A stretch of 7,931 nucleotides of DNA, from NCBI GenBank assembly GCA_046759865.1, contig JBHIDB010000052.1, positions 1-7,931 of the forward strand, in the 5' to 3' direction. A program made the position numbers and the translations under genes. The notes below the pieces were generated by a model, which searched no databases, was not told the origin of the DNA, and saw nothing but the letters and a program-made list of their open reading frames with translations. The DNA comes from JAJISK01 sp046759865 (lineage in GTDB: Archaea > Thermoplasmatota > Thermoplasmata > RBG-16-68-12 > JAJISG01). Below are positions 1 through 6,356 of this stretch, piece after piece (the first letter of the stretch is position 1; every line of letters starts with the position of its first letter).

Positions 1-2303
1 AGGCCCTGGATTACTTCGAAAACGACGAGCTGCGCGCTCGGTGCTTCATCGAGAAATACGCTCTCTGGGACCTGGAGGATCACCTGAAGGAGACCCATCC
101 TACGCAGATGTGGGAGCGGGTGGCCGAGGCCGTTTCCGCGCCGGAGAAGGACCCGGATCGGTGGATCGAGGAATTCTCTTGGCTCCTGTCTGACTTCCGG
201 TTCGTGCCCGGAGGCCGGGTGCTGCACGGCGCGGGAAATCCTCGCAAGGTTACGATGACAAATTGCTATTTCACCAGCGTCGAAGAGGACAGCCTCGAAG
301 CCATCTTCGAATGGTGCAAGAAGGCCGCCCGGACCTATTCCTTCGGCGGGGGGAACGGCGTAGACATCGGCGTCCTCCGACCCCAAGGGACGCCCGTGCA
401 CAACGCCGCCCGGACCTCTTCAGGCGCCGTGAGCTTCATGGAGCTCTTCAGCACCACCACGGGCACCATCGGCCAACACGGTCGACGAGGAGCCCTCATG
501 ATCACCTGCCCCGTGGACCACCCAGACATTCAGGCCTTCATTCATGTGAAGGGCAAGGACCTCCGATCGGTCCGTTACGCCAACGTCTCCGTGAAGGTTA
601 CCGATGAGTTCATGGAGGCGGTCCAGGAGGGTACCCCTTTCACCCTTCGGTTCGAGAATGCCTGGACGGGCAGCGTCGAGAGAGAAGTAGATGCCCGCGA
701 GCTTTGGGACGATCTGATTCAATCCGCTCACGCCTCTGCCGAGCCTGGGATTATCTTCTGGGACAACGTGAAGAGGGAGAGCCCAAGCGAGTACGTCGCG
801 CCGGTCGCTGGCACCAACCCTTGCGGTGAGCAGCCGTTGGAGCACAACGGGGCCTGCACCCTCGGACATGTGAACCTCAGTGCCTTCATTCGGGACAGTT
901 TCACGAAACAAGGCGATGTGGACTGGGCGGGCCTCGAGCGGGCCGTCCGTCTCGGGGTCCGGTTCCTGGATAACGTGGTGGAGGTGAACCTGCCCCTCCA
1001 TGCCCATCCGGAGCAGACCGAGCAGGCCAGGATCACCCGGCGCATCGGCCTCGGTGTGACGGGCCTCGGCGACATGCTGGCGAAGCTCCAAATTCAGTAC
1101 GACACCGACGAGGCCATCGCGTTCGTGGACGACCTCATGGCTCGGATCCGGGACTGGGCCTACGACGCGAGTTCCGAGCTTGCCCGGGAGAAGGAGCCCT
1201 TCCCCCTCTTTCAAGCCGAACCCCATCTGGAACGACCCTTCGTGCAGCGGTTGCCTGAGGAGATTCGGGAAAAGATTCGGAAGCAAGGCCTCCGAAACGT
1301 GTGCATCCTGACCGTTGCCCCTGTCGGATCCGGTAGCGTCCTCACGGGCACCAGCAGCGGTGTGGAGCCCATCTTTTCGTTGGAATACCTCCGCCGGAGC
1401 GAGAGCTTGAGCAAGGAATGGTACGAGGTCGAACACCCCCTCGTCCGAGAGTATCGGAAGGCCACCGGGGACCAAGACGACGATCTGCCAGACTTCTTCG
1501 TCACCTCCCACCAGATCGATCCCTTCTTCCGGGTGAAGATGCAGGGCACCCTCCAGCGGTACATCGACAGCGCCATCAGCAGCACGGTCAACCTGGCCGA
1601 GGACACCAGCGCCGAGACGGTGAAGGAAATTTACGAGTACGCTTGGAAACAGGGCTGCAAGGGCGTCACGGTCTATCGCGAGGGGAGCCGGGAGGGCATT
1701 CTCCTCACGTCCCGAGAGAAGTCGGCACGGGGGGAGGTAGGGGCCACCGAGACGGTCGCGGTGCCGAAGGAGGTGGGGAAGCCCCGCGCCCGCCCTTCCG
1801 TCGTCCGCGGGACGACCCAGAAGATCGAGACGGGGTACGGGAAGCTCTACGTGACCATCAACGAAGATGAGGAGGGGCTCTTCGAGGTCTTCGCCCAGAT
1901 TGGGCGCGGCGGCGGGTATACCGCATCTTTCACCGAGGCCGTGGCGCGCCTCATCAGCCTCGCTCTTCGGTCGGGCATTCCCGCCGACGAGGTGGTCGAC
2001 CAGCTCGAGGGCATCCGTAGCCCACGGCTCGCCTGGGATCATCAGGAAAAGATCTACTCAGTCCCCGATGCCCTGAGCAAGGCCCTCAAGCGGCACCTCA
2101 GCGGGTACGACCAGACCACCCTGCAACCGCAGGTCGAGAGCTTTGGCCCAGTCCTGGACGAAGAGTTGGACAAGGAGGCCCGGGACGGGGACGAGGCGAT
2201 GGTGAAGCAGGGCCTCAGCCCGGAATGCCCGGAGTGCGGGAGCCCCCTCATCTTCGAGGAAAACTGCATCAAGTGCCAACACTGCGGGTTCTCCGAATGC
2301 TAA
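1..2303 (+). CDS. nrdJ: Adenosylcobalamin-dependent (class II) ribonucleoside-diphosphate reductase, 5' partial
   Basis: Cytosolic enzyme that reduces ribonucleotides to deoxyribonucleotides using a B12-generated thiyl radical, so it supplies DNA precursors. The reading frame is open to the window edge: the first whole codon is at 3, and 35 residues precede the first ATG at 108. They begin ALDYFENDELRARC, which looks like family sequence, so the true start lies upstream. Counting from codon 3 as residue 1, I see TMTNCYF with the first redox Cys at C88. The NPCGE active site follows (N272, radical Cys C274, E276), then the second redox Cys C285 in CTLGHVNL, eleven residues on as in known class II enzymes. 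Further on are GLGVTGLGDML, the substrate-loop motif TGTSSGVEP and KGVTVYREGSREG. A TSCPD domain (about 602-675) follows a basic linker. The tail ends in C742-x2-C745 and C755/C758/C761/C766, a zinc-ribbon-like or redox-relay segment. It ends at TAA 2301-2303 and looks intact. Upstream elements such as an ATP cone cannot be judged. Confidence 0.96.
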   Translation, partial: ALDYFENDELRARCFIEKYALWDLEDHLKETHPTQMWERVAEAVSAPEKDPDRWIEEFSWLLSDFRFVPGGRVLHGAGNPRKVTMTNCYFTSVEEDSLEAIFEWCKKAARTYSFGGGNGVDIGVLRPQGTPVHNAARTSSGAVSFMELFSTTTGTIGQHGRRGALMITCPVDHPDIQAFIHVKGKDLRSVRYANVSVKVTDEFMEAVQEGTPFTLRFENAWTGSVEREVDARELWDDLIQSAHASAEPGIIFWDNVKRESPSEYVAPVAGTNPCGEQPLEHNGACTLGHVNLSAFIRDSFTKQGDVDWAGLERAVRLGVRFLDNVVEVNLPLHAHPEQTEQARITRRIGLGVTGLGDMLAKLQIQYDTDEAIAFVDDLMARIRDWAYDASSELAREKEPFPLFQAEPHLERPFVQRLPEEIREKIRKQGLRNVCILTVAPVGSGSVLTGTSSGVEPIFSLEYLRRSESLSKEWYEVEHPLVREYRKATGDQDDDLPDFFVTSHQIDPFFRVKMQGTLQRYIDSAISSTVNLAEDTSAETVKEIYEYAWKQGCKGVTVYREGSREGILLTSREKSARGEVGATETVAVPKEVGKPRARPSVVRGTTQKIETGYGKLYVTINEDEEGLFEVFAQIGRGGGYTASFTEAVARLISLALRSGIPADEVVDQLEGIRSPRLAWDHQEKIYSVPDALSKALKRHLSGYDQTTLQPQVESFGPVLDEELDKEARDGDEAMVKQGLSPECPECGSPLIFEENCIKCQHCGFSEC

Positions 2304-2325
2304 ACTCCCCCCAAAGGCCAAGTGG

Positions 2326-2369
2326 GAAGGGCCGGTGACCTCTGTCCCGGTCCTTCGCCACTCTTTTTT
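2326..2369 (+). terminator. Hairpin plus T6 downstream of nrdJ, candidate terminator
   Basis: The arms GAAGGGCCGG (2326-2335) and CCGGTCCTTC (2347-2356) form a 10-bp stem with a single G-U pair and an 11-nt loop. Seven bases later comes a run of six T (2364-2369). It starts 22 bp after the nrdJ stop codon. Hairpins are not required for archaeal termination, but a T-run downstream of a stop codon is typical. The T-run could also contribute to the promoter of the next gene, so the role is uncertain. Confidence 0.45.
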
Positions 2370-2401
2370 GGGCGGTCGGAAGGGCCAGAGCATCCAAATA
2401 T
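2363..2401 (+). promoter_or_regulatory. Possible promoter of the VOC gene (two weak TATA-like candidates)
   Basis: Two A/T-rich patches interrupt the GC-rich gap: CTTTTTTG at 2363-2370 and AAATAT at 2396-2401. The first lies about 33 bp upstream of ATG 2400. The second is centred about 26 bp upstream of the in-frame ATG 2424. Neither is a strong TATA box and there is no well-placed Shine-Dalgarno sequence before either ATG. The promoter call, and with it the start codon, remains open. Confidence 0.3.
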
Positions 2402-2816
2402 GGCTGCAGACCCATCCCGAGGCATGACCCAGCCCGAACCGGAGAGGAGGGATCCGGAGGCCAGTATTCTCAGTTGTGACTACGTTTCCCTGCCAGTTAA
2501 CCAATTGGATGAGGCGGTTAGGTTCTATCGGGATGTCCTTGGATTGAACCTCCGGTTCAAGATTCCCGAGCGCTGGGCAGAATTCGATCTGCCCCCCCTA
2601 TCTCTCGCGCTCTATCCGCGTGAAAAGGACGAGCCTCGGGGCGGAGAGATCGCACTTGCGGTTGGCAGCCTGCCAGCGGCCATGGCCCGTCTCGAAGCCG
2701 CGGGTGTAGAATTCCCCCATGGGATCGAGGAATTCCAGGTACCCACACGCCAGGGGCGACTGGCACGCTTCCACGATTCATCCGGCAACAAGCTTGAGCT
2801 GGTCGAAAGCCCCTGA
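2400..2816 (+). CDS. VOC (glyoxalase/bleomycin-resistance fold) family protein, substrate unknown
   Basis: Small cytosolic protein of 138 residues from ATG 2400, with one vicinal-oxygen-chelate domain built from two beta-alpha-beta-beta-beta units. The first unit (about 24-73) holds DYVSLPVNQLDEAVRFYRDV. The second (about 83-137) holds EIALAVGSLPAAMARLEAAG and ends FHDSSGNKLELVE, the usual closing motif. The C-terminal Glu (E133) is kept, but the position that is normally the first metal-binding His (in an HV-x-L-x-V strand) is Tyr28, so the classical metal site may be incomplete. The family includes glyoxalases, dioxygenases, epimerases and resistance proteins; nothing here picks one. Its neighbours are nrdJ, ending 96 bp upstream, and gdhA 98 bp downstream; both gaps have their own signals, so it may be a single-gene unit. 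Start choice: GTG 2322 would run through the hairpin and add 26 unconserved residues; ATG 2424 would give 130 residues and also precedes the whole domain. Confidence 0.82.
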   Translation: MAADPSRGMTQPEPERRDPEASILSCDYVSLPVNQLDEAVRFYRDVLGLNLRFKIPERWAEFDLPPLSLALYPREKDEPRGGEIALAVGSLPAAMARLEAAGVEFPHGIEEFQVPTRQGRLARFHDSSGNKLELVESP

Positions 2817-2840
2817 TTGATACCGGGACCTCTTCCTGCT

Positions 2841-2855
2841 CATGGCCGGGCCATG
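2841..2855. promoter_or_regulatory. Perfect 15-bp palindrome upstream of the gdhA TATA-like box, candidate operator
   Basis: CATGGCC-G-GGCCATG is a perfect inverted repeat with 7-bp arms around one central base. It ends 7 bp before the TATA-like box of gdhA. That is a usual place for an archaeal dimeric regulator to act near the BRE/TATA region. The single-base centre and lack of a following T-run argue against a terminator for the VOC gene. Confidence 0.4.
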
Positions 2856-2862
2856 CCAACGT

Positions 2863-2906
2863 CTTTATCGGCGCCACGTTTAGGCACGAGGAAGGGTCCT
2901 CCGAGG
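2863..2906 (+). promoter_or_regulatory. gdhA promoter (TATA-like box) and Shine-Dalgarno
   Basis: CTTTATCG at 2863-2870 is the best TATA-like box in the gap. An archaeal start site about 27 bp further on would fall near 2893, leaving a leader of about 22 nt. That leader contains GAGG at 2903-2906, eight bases before ATG 2915, which would serve as a Shine-Dalgarno. The distances are mutually consistent, but the box is only a partial match to a TATA consensus. Confidence 0.45.
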
Positions 2907-2914
2907 GAACGGGC

Positions 2915-4189
2915 ATGGAGACCGTGACCGAGACGCCGCGCGGAGAGATGAGCGCTTTCGACATCGCGCAAGCCCAGATTGAGGCCACGGGCCGGCGGTT
3001 GGGGGTGGAACCGGATCTCTTGGAGGTTCTCAAGGTGCCCAGCCGGGAGCTTACCGTGAATTTCCCGGTCAAAATGGACGACGGGACCGTCAGGGTCTTC
3101 ACCGGGTATCGGGTGCAGTACAATCAGGTGTTGGGTCCCTTCAAGGGGGGCATCCGCTACCATCCCGACGTCACCCTCGAGGAGGTCCGGGCCTTGGCGG
3201 CCTGGATGACCTGGAAGTGTGCCGTCATCGGGTTGCCCTACGGCGGGGCGAAGGGCGGGGTCGTCGTGAACGTCAAGGAGCTCAGCCCTCGGGAGATCGA
3301 GCGGATTACCCGCCGCTTCACGTCGGAGATTTCCATCATCATCGGGCCGCACAAGGACATCCCCGCACCCGATGTCTACACCGACGCCCAGGTCATGGCG
3401 TGGATCATGGACACCTACAGCATGAACGAGGGATACTCCGTGCCCGGGGTCGTGACGGGAAAACCCCCGATCATCGGCGGGTCCAGCGGGCGGGAGGAGG
3501 CGACTTCCCGGGGCGTGTTGTACGCGACCCGACAGGCGGCCATGATTCTGGGCATCGACCTCGCCAAGGCCCAGGTGGCCATCCAGGGCTTCGGCAACGT
3601 GGGCTACAACGCGGCTCGGCTCTTCCACGATGAAGCGGGATCGAAGATCGTGGCCGTCAGCGACTCCCGGGGGGCCATCCACAGTGACAGGGGCCTGGAT
3701 CCGGCTTCCGTCAAAGAGCACAAGGAGGATACGGGGAGCGTAGGCGGGTTCCCGGACGCGGAGTCCATCACCCAGGAGGAGCTCCTGGCAGGGAAGGCCG
3801 AAATTCTCATTCCGGCGGCTCTCAGCGGTTGGATTACCTCGGAGAACGCGGAGTCCGTGCAAGCCCGCATCGTCGCCGAAGGCGCCAACGGACCCACGAC
3901 GCCGGACGCCGACCGAATCCTCTTTGAACGAGACATCACGGTCATCCCGGACATCCTCTGCAACGCGGGCGGGGTTACGGTAAGCTACTTCGAGTGGGTC
4001 CAGAGCCTCCAGCAGTTCTTCTGGTCCCTGGAGGAGGTCAAGCAGCGCCTGGAGGAGATCATGGTGAAGGCGTTCGATCGGGTGTGGGAGACCGCCCAGG
4101 AGGAGGGCGTCGACATGCGGACGGCAGCCTACATGGTCGCCATGAAGAAGATCGTCCGTGCCTATGAGATCCGCGGCATCTATCCCTGA
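2915..4189 (+). CDS. gdhA: Glutamate dehydrogenase (Glu/Leu/Phe/Val dehydrogenase family)
   Basis: Cytosolic hexameric-type enzyme interconverting glutamate and 2-oxoglutarate plus ammonium with NAD(P). At 424 residues it has the usual length of the bacterial/archaeal form. The N-terminal substrate domain shows FKGGIRYHP, MTWKCA, PYGGAKGG and PAPDVYT. K77, K101, K113 and D153 have exactly the spacing (24, 12, 40) of the four substrate and catalytic residues known from the clostridial enzyme. The Rossmann domain has GFGNVG (225-230), followed by VAVSD ending at D250. EGANGPTTPDAD (322-333) and NAGGVTVSYFEW (350-361) are family hallmarks. NAD versus NADP preference cannot be read with confidence. 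The start at ATG 2915 fits the GAGG eight bases upstream; an in-frame ATG at 2948 would also leave the domain whole but has a poorly spaced GGAG. The 3' end overlaps the convergent Fe-S oxidoreductase gene by 10 bp. Confidence 0.96.
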   Translation: METVTETPRGEMSAFDIAQAQIEATGRRLGVEPDLLEVLKVPSRELTVNFPVKMDDGTVRVFTGYRVQYNQVLGPFKGGIRYHPDVTLEEVRALAAWMTWKCAVIGLPYGGAKGGVVVNVKELSPREIERITRRFTSEISIIIGPHKDIPAPDVYTDAQVMAWIMDTYSMNEGYSVPGVVTGKPPIIGGSSGREEATSRGVLYATRQAAMILGIDLAKAQVAIQGFGNVGYNAARLFHDEAGSKIVAVSDSRGAIHSDRGLDPASVKEHKEDTGSVGGFPDAESITQEELLAGKAEILIPAALSGWITSENAESVQARIVAEGANGPTTPDADRILFERDITVIPDILCNAGGVTVSYFEWVQSLQQFFWSLEEVKQRLEEIMVKAFDRVWETAQEEGVDMRTAAYMVAMKKIVRAYEIRGIYP

Positions 4190-6255
4190 TCGCGTAACGA
4201 GGCGGCCACGATCTCCGCAAGATCGAGGGAACGGAAGGATCCCTCTGCCCCGACCGCCTTGATGCCATCCTCCATCATGGTCATGCAGAAGGGACACGCG
4301 GTGGCCACGCCCTGGGCCCGCGTCGCGACAGCCTCCTCTGTCCGCTCCACGTTGATGCGCTTGCCCACGGTCTCCTCCATCCACATTCGGCCACCGCCCG
4401 CCCCGCAGCAGAGCTGGTTCTCGCGATGGCGGGGCATCTCGCGCAGCTGGAGTCCCGGGATGGCACGAAGGGCCTCCCGCGGGGCCTCGTACAGCCCGTT
4501 GTGCCGGCCTAGGTAGCAGGAGTCGTGCCAGGCCAGATCCAGGTCCGTCTCCCGGAGGGGGAGGCGGCCGGAGGCAAAGAGCTGCTGGATGAGTTCGGTG
4601 TGGTGGACCACCTCGTACTCCCCGTCGAACTCCGGATACTCGTTCCGGAAGGTGTTGAAGCAGTGGGGGCAAGTCACAACGATGCGTTTCACCCCGTGGG
4701 ACCGGAGGGTAGCCACGTTTTCCTCCATGAGGGTCTGCGCCAGGTACTCGTTCCCAATCCGCCGGGCGGGGTCGCCGGTGCATTTCTCCTTCGTTCCCAG
4801 AATCGCGAAACGGAGGCCGGCGGCCCGAAGGATCTTGACCAACGCGCGGGCGACCCGCTGGTTCCGCGGGTCGAAAGAGGCGGCACAGCCTACCCAGTAG
4901 AGGAGTTCCAGGTCCGGGGTCTCCGATTCCTCCCGGAGCGGCACGTCGCGGCCTTCGGCCCATGCAGCCCGCTGGTCCCAGGGCACCCCGTAGGGGTTGA
5001 AGTTGGTCTCGACGCTCTGCAGGGCCTCCTGGGCCGAGGCCGGGAATGCCCCCTGCTCCATGACGAGGTTCCGCCGCAACTCGACGATGGGGGCGACGTG
5101 TCGGATGGCCACCGGGCACGTTTCCACGCACGCGTTACAGGTGGTGCAGGCCCAGAGCTCCTCCTCCCCCACGAGGTACGGGGCGGGTCGCTCGGGTTCC
5201 CCCTGGCGCTCCTGAAAGGTCAGGTCGCGGAGCGTGAGGATCACCTTCATGGGATCCAAGGGCTTCCCCGTCGTCCAGGCCGGACATACGCTGGTGCAGC
5301 GGCCGCACTCCGTGCACGCGTCGAACATGAGGCGGTCCTGCCTGGAGAAGTACGCTGTGGTGGCGGCCCCGAGTTGGACCTGGCCAGCCTCCGGTCCGGT
5401 GAGCTCCTCCAACCGGAAGGGGGTGGGGAGCTGGCCGTAGGGACGGAGGGAAGCGGTGTATGTGTTCAAGGGCGATGTCACCATGTGGAGGAACTTCGTG
5501 TACGGGATGCTCGCGATGAAACCGAACGTCAGGAAGGCGTGGGACCACCACAGGACGTAGTACGTGGATTCCAGGGCCGGGGTCACGAGGCCCGGGACGA
5601 GGACCCCCGCCGCGACAAAGGGCCGCGAGAGGGCGTAGCCCACGAAAGAGTACGGGTACCACGGCTGCTGGGGCGTGGCCCCGAGGCGGATAATCTCGAG
5701 CGCAAAGCCCTGGATTGCCAGCGCGAGGAGGATGAGGAGGAGGTAGTAGTCGCCCCACCCGGTGCGGAGATGTTTGGGACGGGTGACGAGACGCCGCCAA
5801 AGGGCGAGGCCGAGGCCGACGATGAGGAAGATGCCAAAGATCTCGAGGCCGACCTCGAAGGCGATGTAGGTGGTGCCGACGAGGAAGGGGGCGCCGAAGA
5901 GGTTGATGGCGATGTCGAAGTCCAAGGCGACGAGGATCGTCCCGAGGAGGAGGACGATGAAGCCCGTGTAGATGAGGGTGTGGAGGAGGCCCGCGTAGAC
6001 CTGACGGACCACTTTCCGCTGGAGGAGGCCCACCCGGATGAGCATCCCCATGCGCTCGCGGAGGGAATCCTGGGGGTTGGCCCGCTTCACGGCCCGCCAC
6101 GTCCGCCAGCGGAAGAAGAATCCCACGAGGAAGATGGCCAGCGCGACCCCGAAGGCGACCATCATGGGCAGGAAGACCTCCGACCCGATGATGGCGAAAT
6201 GCTCCCGTTGGGGCTCCTGTGCGAGGGCCTCAACGACGCCGCTGGCCCACCCCAT
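4180..6255 (-). CDS. Membrane Fe-S oxidoreductase, probable ETF:(mena)quinone oxidoreductase (EMO-like; NarI-like cytochrome b + ferredoxin + two CCG domains)
   Basis: Probably takes electrons from reduced EtfAB at the cytoplasmic face and passes them through Fe-S clusters and haem to membrane quinone. In this 691-residue protein, residues 27-252 hold about five or six membrane helices (roughly 27-48, 86-111, 129-153, 169-190, 206-225, 231-252), with candidate haem-ligand His at 92, 239 and 257, as in NarI-like cytochromes. Two ferredoxin motifs follow: C314/317/320/324 and C370/373/376/380. The first CCG domain has C457, C492 and C529/C532, but the CCG triplet reads CTG. The second is complete: C580, C616-C617-G and C654/C657. 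This order matches EMO-type proteins usually encoded beside etfBA, and here etfBA is divergent next door. ATG 6255 is preferred over in-frame GTG 6267 because a TATA-like box centred near 6282 predicts transcription starting at about 6255, which would exclude the GTG. Alternatives are a heterodisulfide-reductase-like (HdrD) or glycolate-oxidase-like subunit; the fused cytochrome makes these less likely. Confidence 0.88.
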   Translation of the reverse strand: MGWASGVVEALAQEPQREHFAIIGSEVFLPMMVAFGVALAIFLVGFFFRWRTWRAVKRANPQDSLRERMGMLIRVGLLQRKVVRQVYAGLLHTLIYTGFIVLLLGTILVALDFDIAINLFGAPFLVGTTYIAFEVGLEIFGIFLIVGLGLALWRRLVTRPKHLRTGWGDYYLLLILLALAIQGFALEIIRLGATPQQPWYPYSFVGYALSRPFVAAGVLVPGLVTPALESTYYVLWWSHAFLTFGFIASIPYTKFLHMVTSPLNTYTASLRPYGQLPTPFRLEELTGPEAGQVQLGAATTAYFSRQDRLMFDACTECGRCTSVCPAWTTGKPLDPMKVILTLRDLTFQERQGEPERPAPYLVGEEELWACTTCNACVETCPVAIRHVAPIVELRRNLVMEQGAFPASAQEALQSVETNFNPYGVPWDQRAAWAEGRDVPLREESETPDLELLYWVGCAASFDPRNQRVARALVKILRAAGLRFAILGTKEKCTGDPARRIGNEYLAQTLMEENVATLRSHGVKRIVVTCPHCFNTFRNEYPEFDGEYEVVHHTELIQQLFASGRLPLRETDLDLAWHDSCYLGRHNGLYEAPREALRAIPGLQLREMPRHRENQLCCGAGGGRMWMEETVGKRINVERTEEAVATRAQGVATACPFCMTMMEDGIKAVGAEGSFRSLDLAEIVAASLRDQG

Positions 6256-6278
6256 CCTGGAGACCACGGAGGCCCGCG

Positions 6279-6286
6279 GTTATAAC
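6279..6286 (-). promoter_or_regulatory. TATA-like box of the EMO-like gene (leaderless start)
   Basis: GTTATAAC is a self-complementary A/T island in GC-rich sequence. On the minus strand its centre lies 27 bp before ATG 6255, so a TBP-directed start would fall at or next to the A of the ATG. No Shine-Dalgarno precedes that ATG. Being palindromic, the box alone does not show direction; the position of the gene does. Confidence 0.55.
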
Positions 6287-6288
6287 GC

Positions 6289-6308
6289 TTGCCAGACGGT
6301 CGCCAGCC
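6289..6308. repeat. 11-bp-spaced direct repeat between the two divergent TATA boxes
   Basis: TNGCCAGNC occurs at 6289-6297 and again at 6300-6308, exactly 11 bp apart, or about one helical turn. It lies between the two opposed TATA-like boxes, where a shared regulator could act on both promoters. The repeat is short and could be chance in this composition. Confidence 0.25.
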
Positions 6309-6321
6309 TCGTATCGGGGCA

Positions 6322-6330
6322 GATTTATAG
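6322..6330 (+). promoter_or_regulatory. TATA-like box of the etfBA operon (near-leaderless start)
   Basis: GATTTATAG contains TTTATA (6324-6329), the best TATA match in the window. Its centre is about 30 bp before ATG 6357. A start site 26-28 bp downstream would give a leader of only a few bases, and no Shine-Dalgarno precedes the ATG. This also decides the etfB start, because upstream in-frame ATGs lie before the promoter. Confidence 0.6.
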
Positions 6331-6356
6331 GGCGTCCGCGGTCCGTCTGCGGGCCC

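Noticed and set aside
1722..1830. Possible intein, insertion or frameshift in the nrdJ linker before the TSCPD domain
   Set aside because: The frame is continuous. The segment is a charged Pro/Lys/Arg linker of ordinary length between the catalytic and TSCPD domains, with no splicing or endonuclease motifs.
420..2042. 540-codon open frame on the minus strand inside nrdJ
   Set aside because: It is antisense to a strongly conserved enzyme and shows no motif, so it is a composition artefact.
2322..2399. GTG 2322 start for the VOC protein
   Set aside because: The extra 26 residues run through the hairpin and T-run and resemble no VOC N-terminus.
2840..5131. 763-codon open frame on the minus strand across gdhA and part of the EMO-like gene
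   Set aside because: It overlaps two well-supported genes in other frames. The product is rich in Arg, Gly and Pro with no domain, and long stop-free shadow frames are expected at this GC content.
6256..6267. GTG 6267 as the start of the EMO-like gene
   Set aside because: It lies only about 15 bp from the TATA centre, so it would precede the predicted transcription start. ATG 6255 fits exactly and loses no conserved residues.
4525..6285. 586-codon open frame on the plus strand opposite the EMO-like gene
   Set aside because: It runs antisense to a gene with clear membrane and Fe-S motifs. Its product is a low-complexity Gly/Glu/Asp/Arg-rich sequence typical of antisense frames in GC-rich DNA, with no recognisable domain.
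6219..6356. N-terminal extension of etfB to ATG 6219
   Set aside because: It would start inside the opposite gene and upstream of the TATA-like box, and adds Arg/Pro-rich residues before the conserved EtfB N-terminus.
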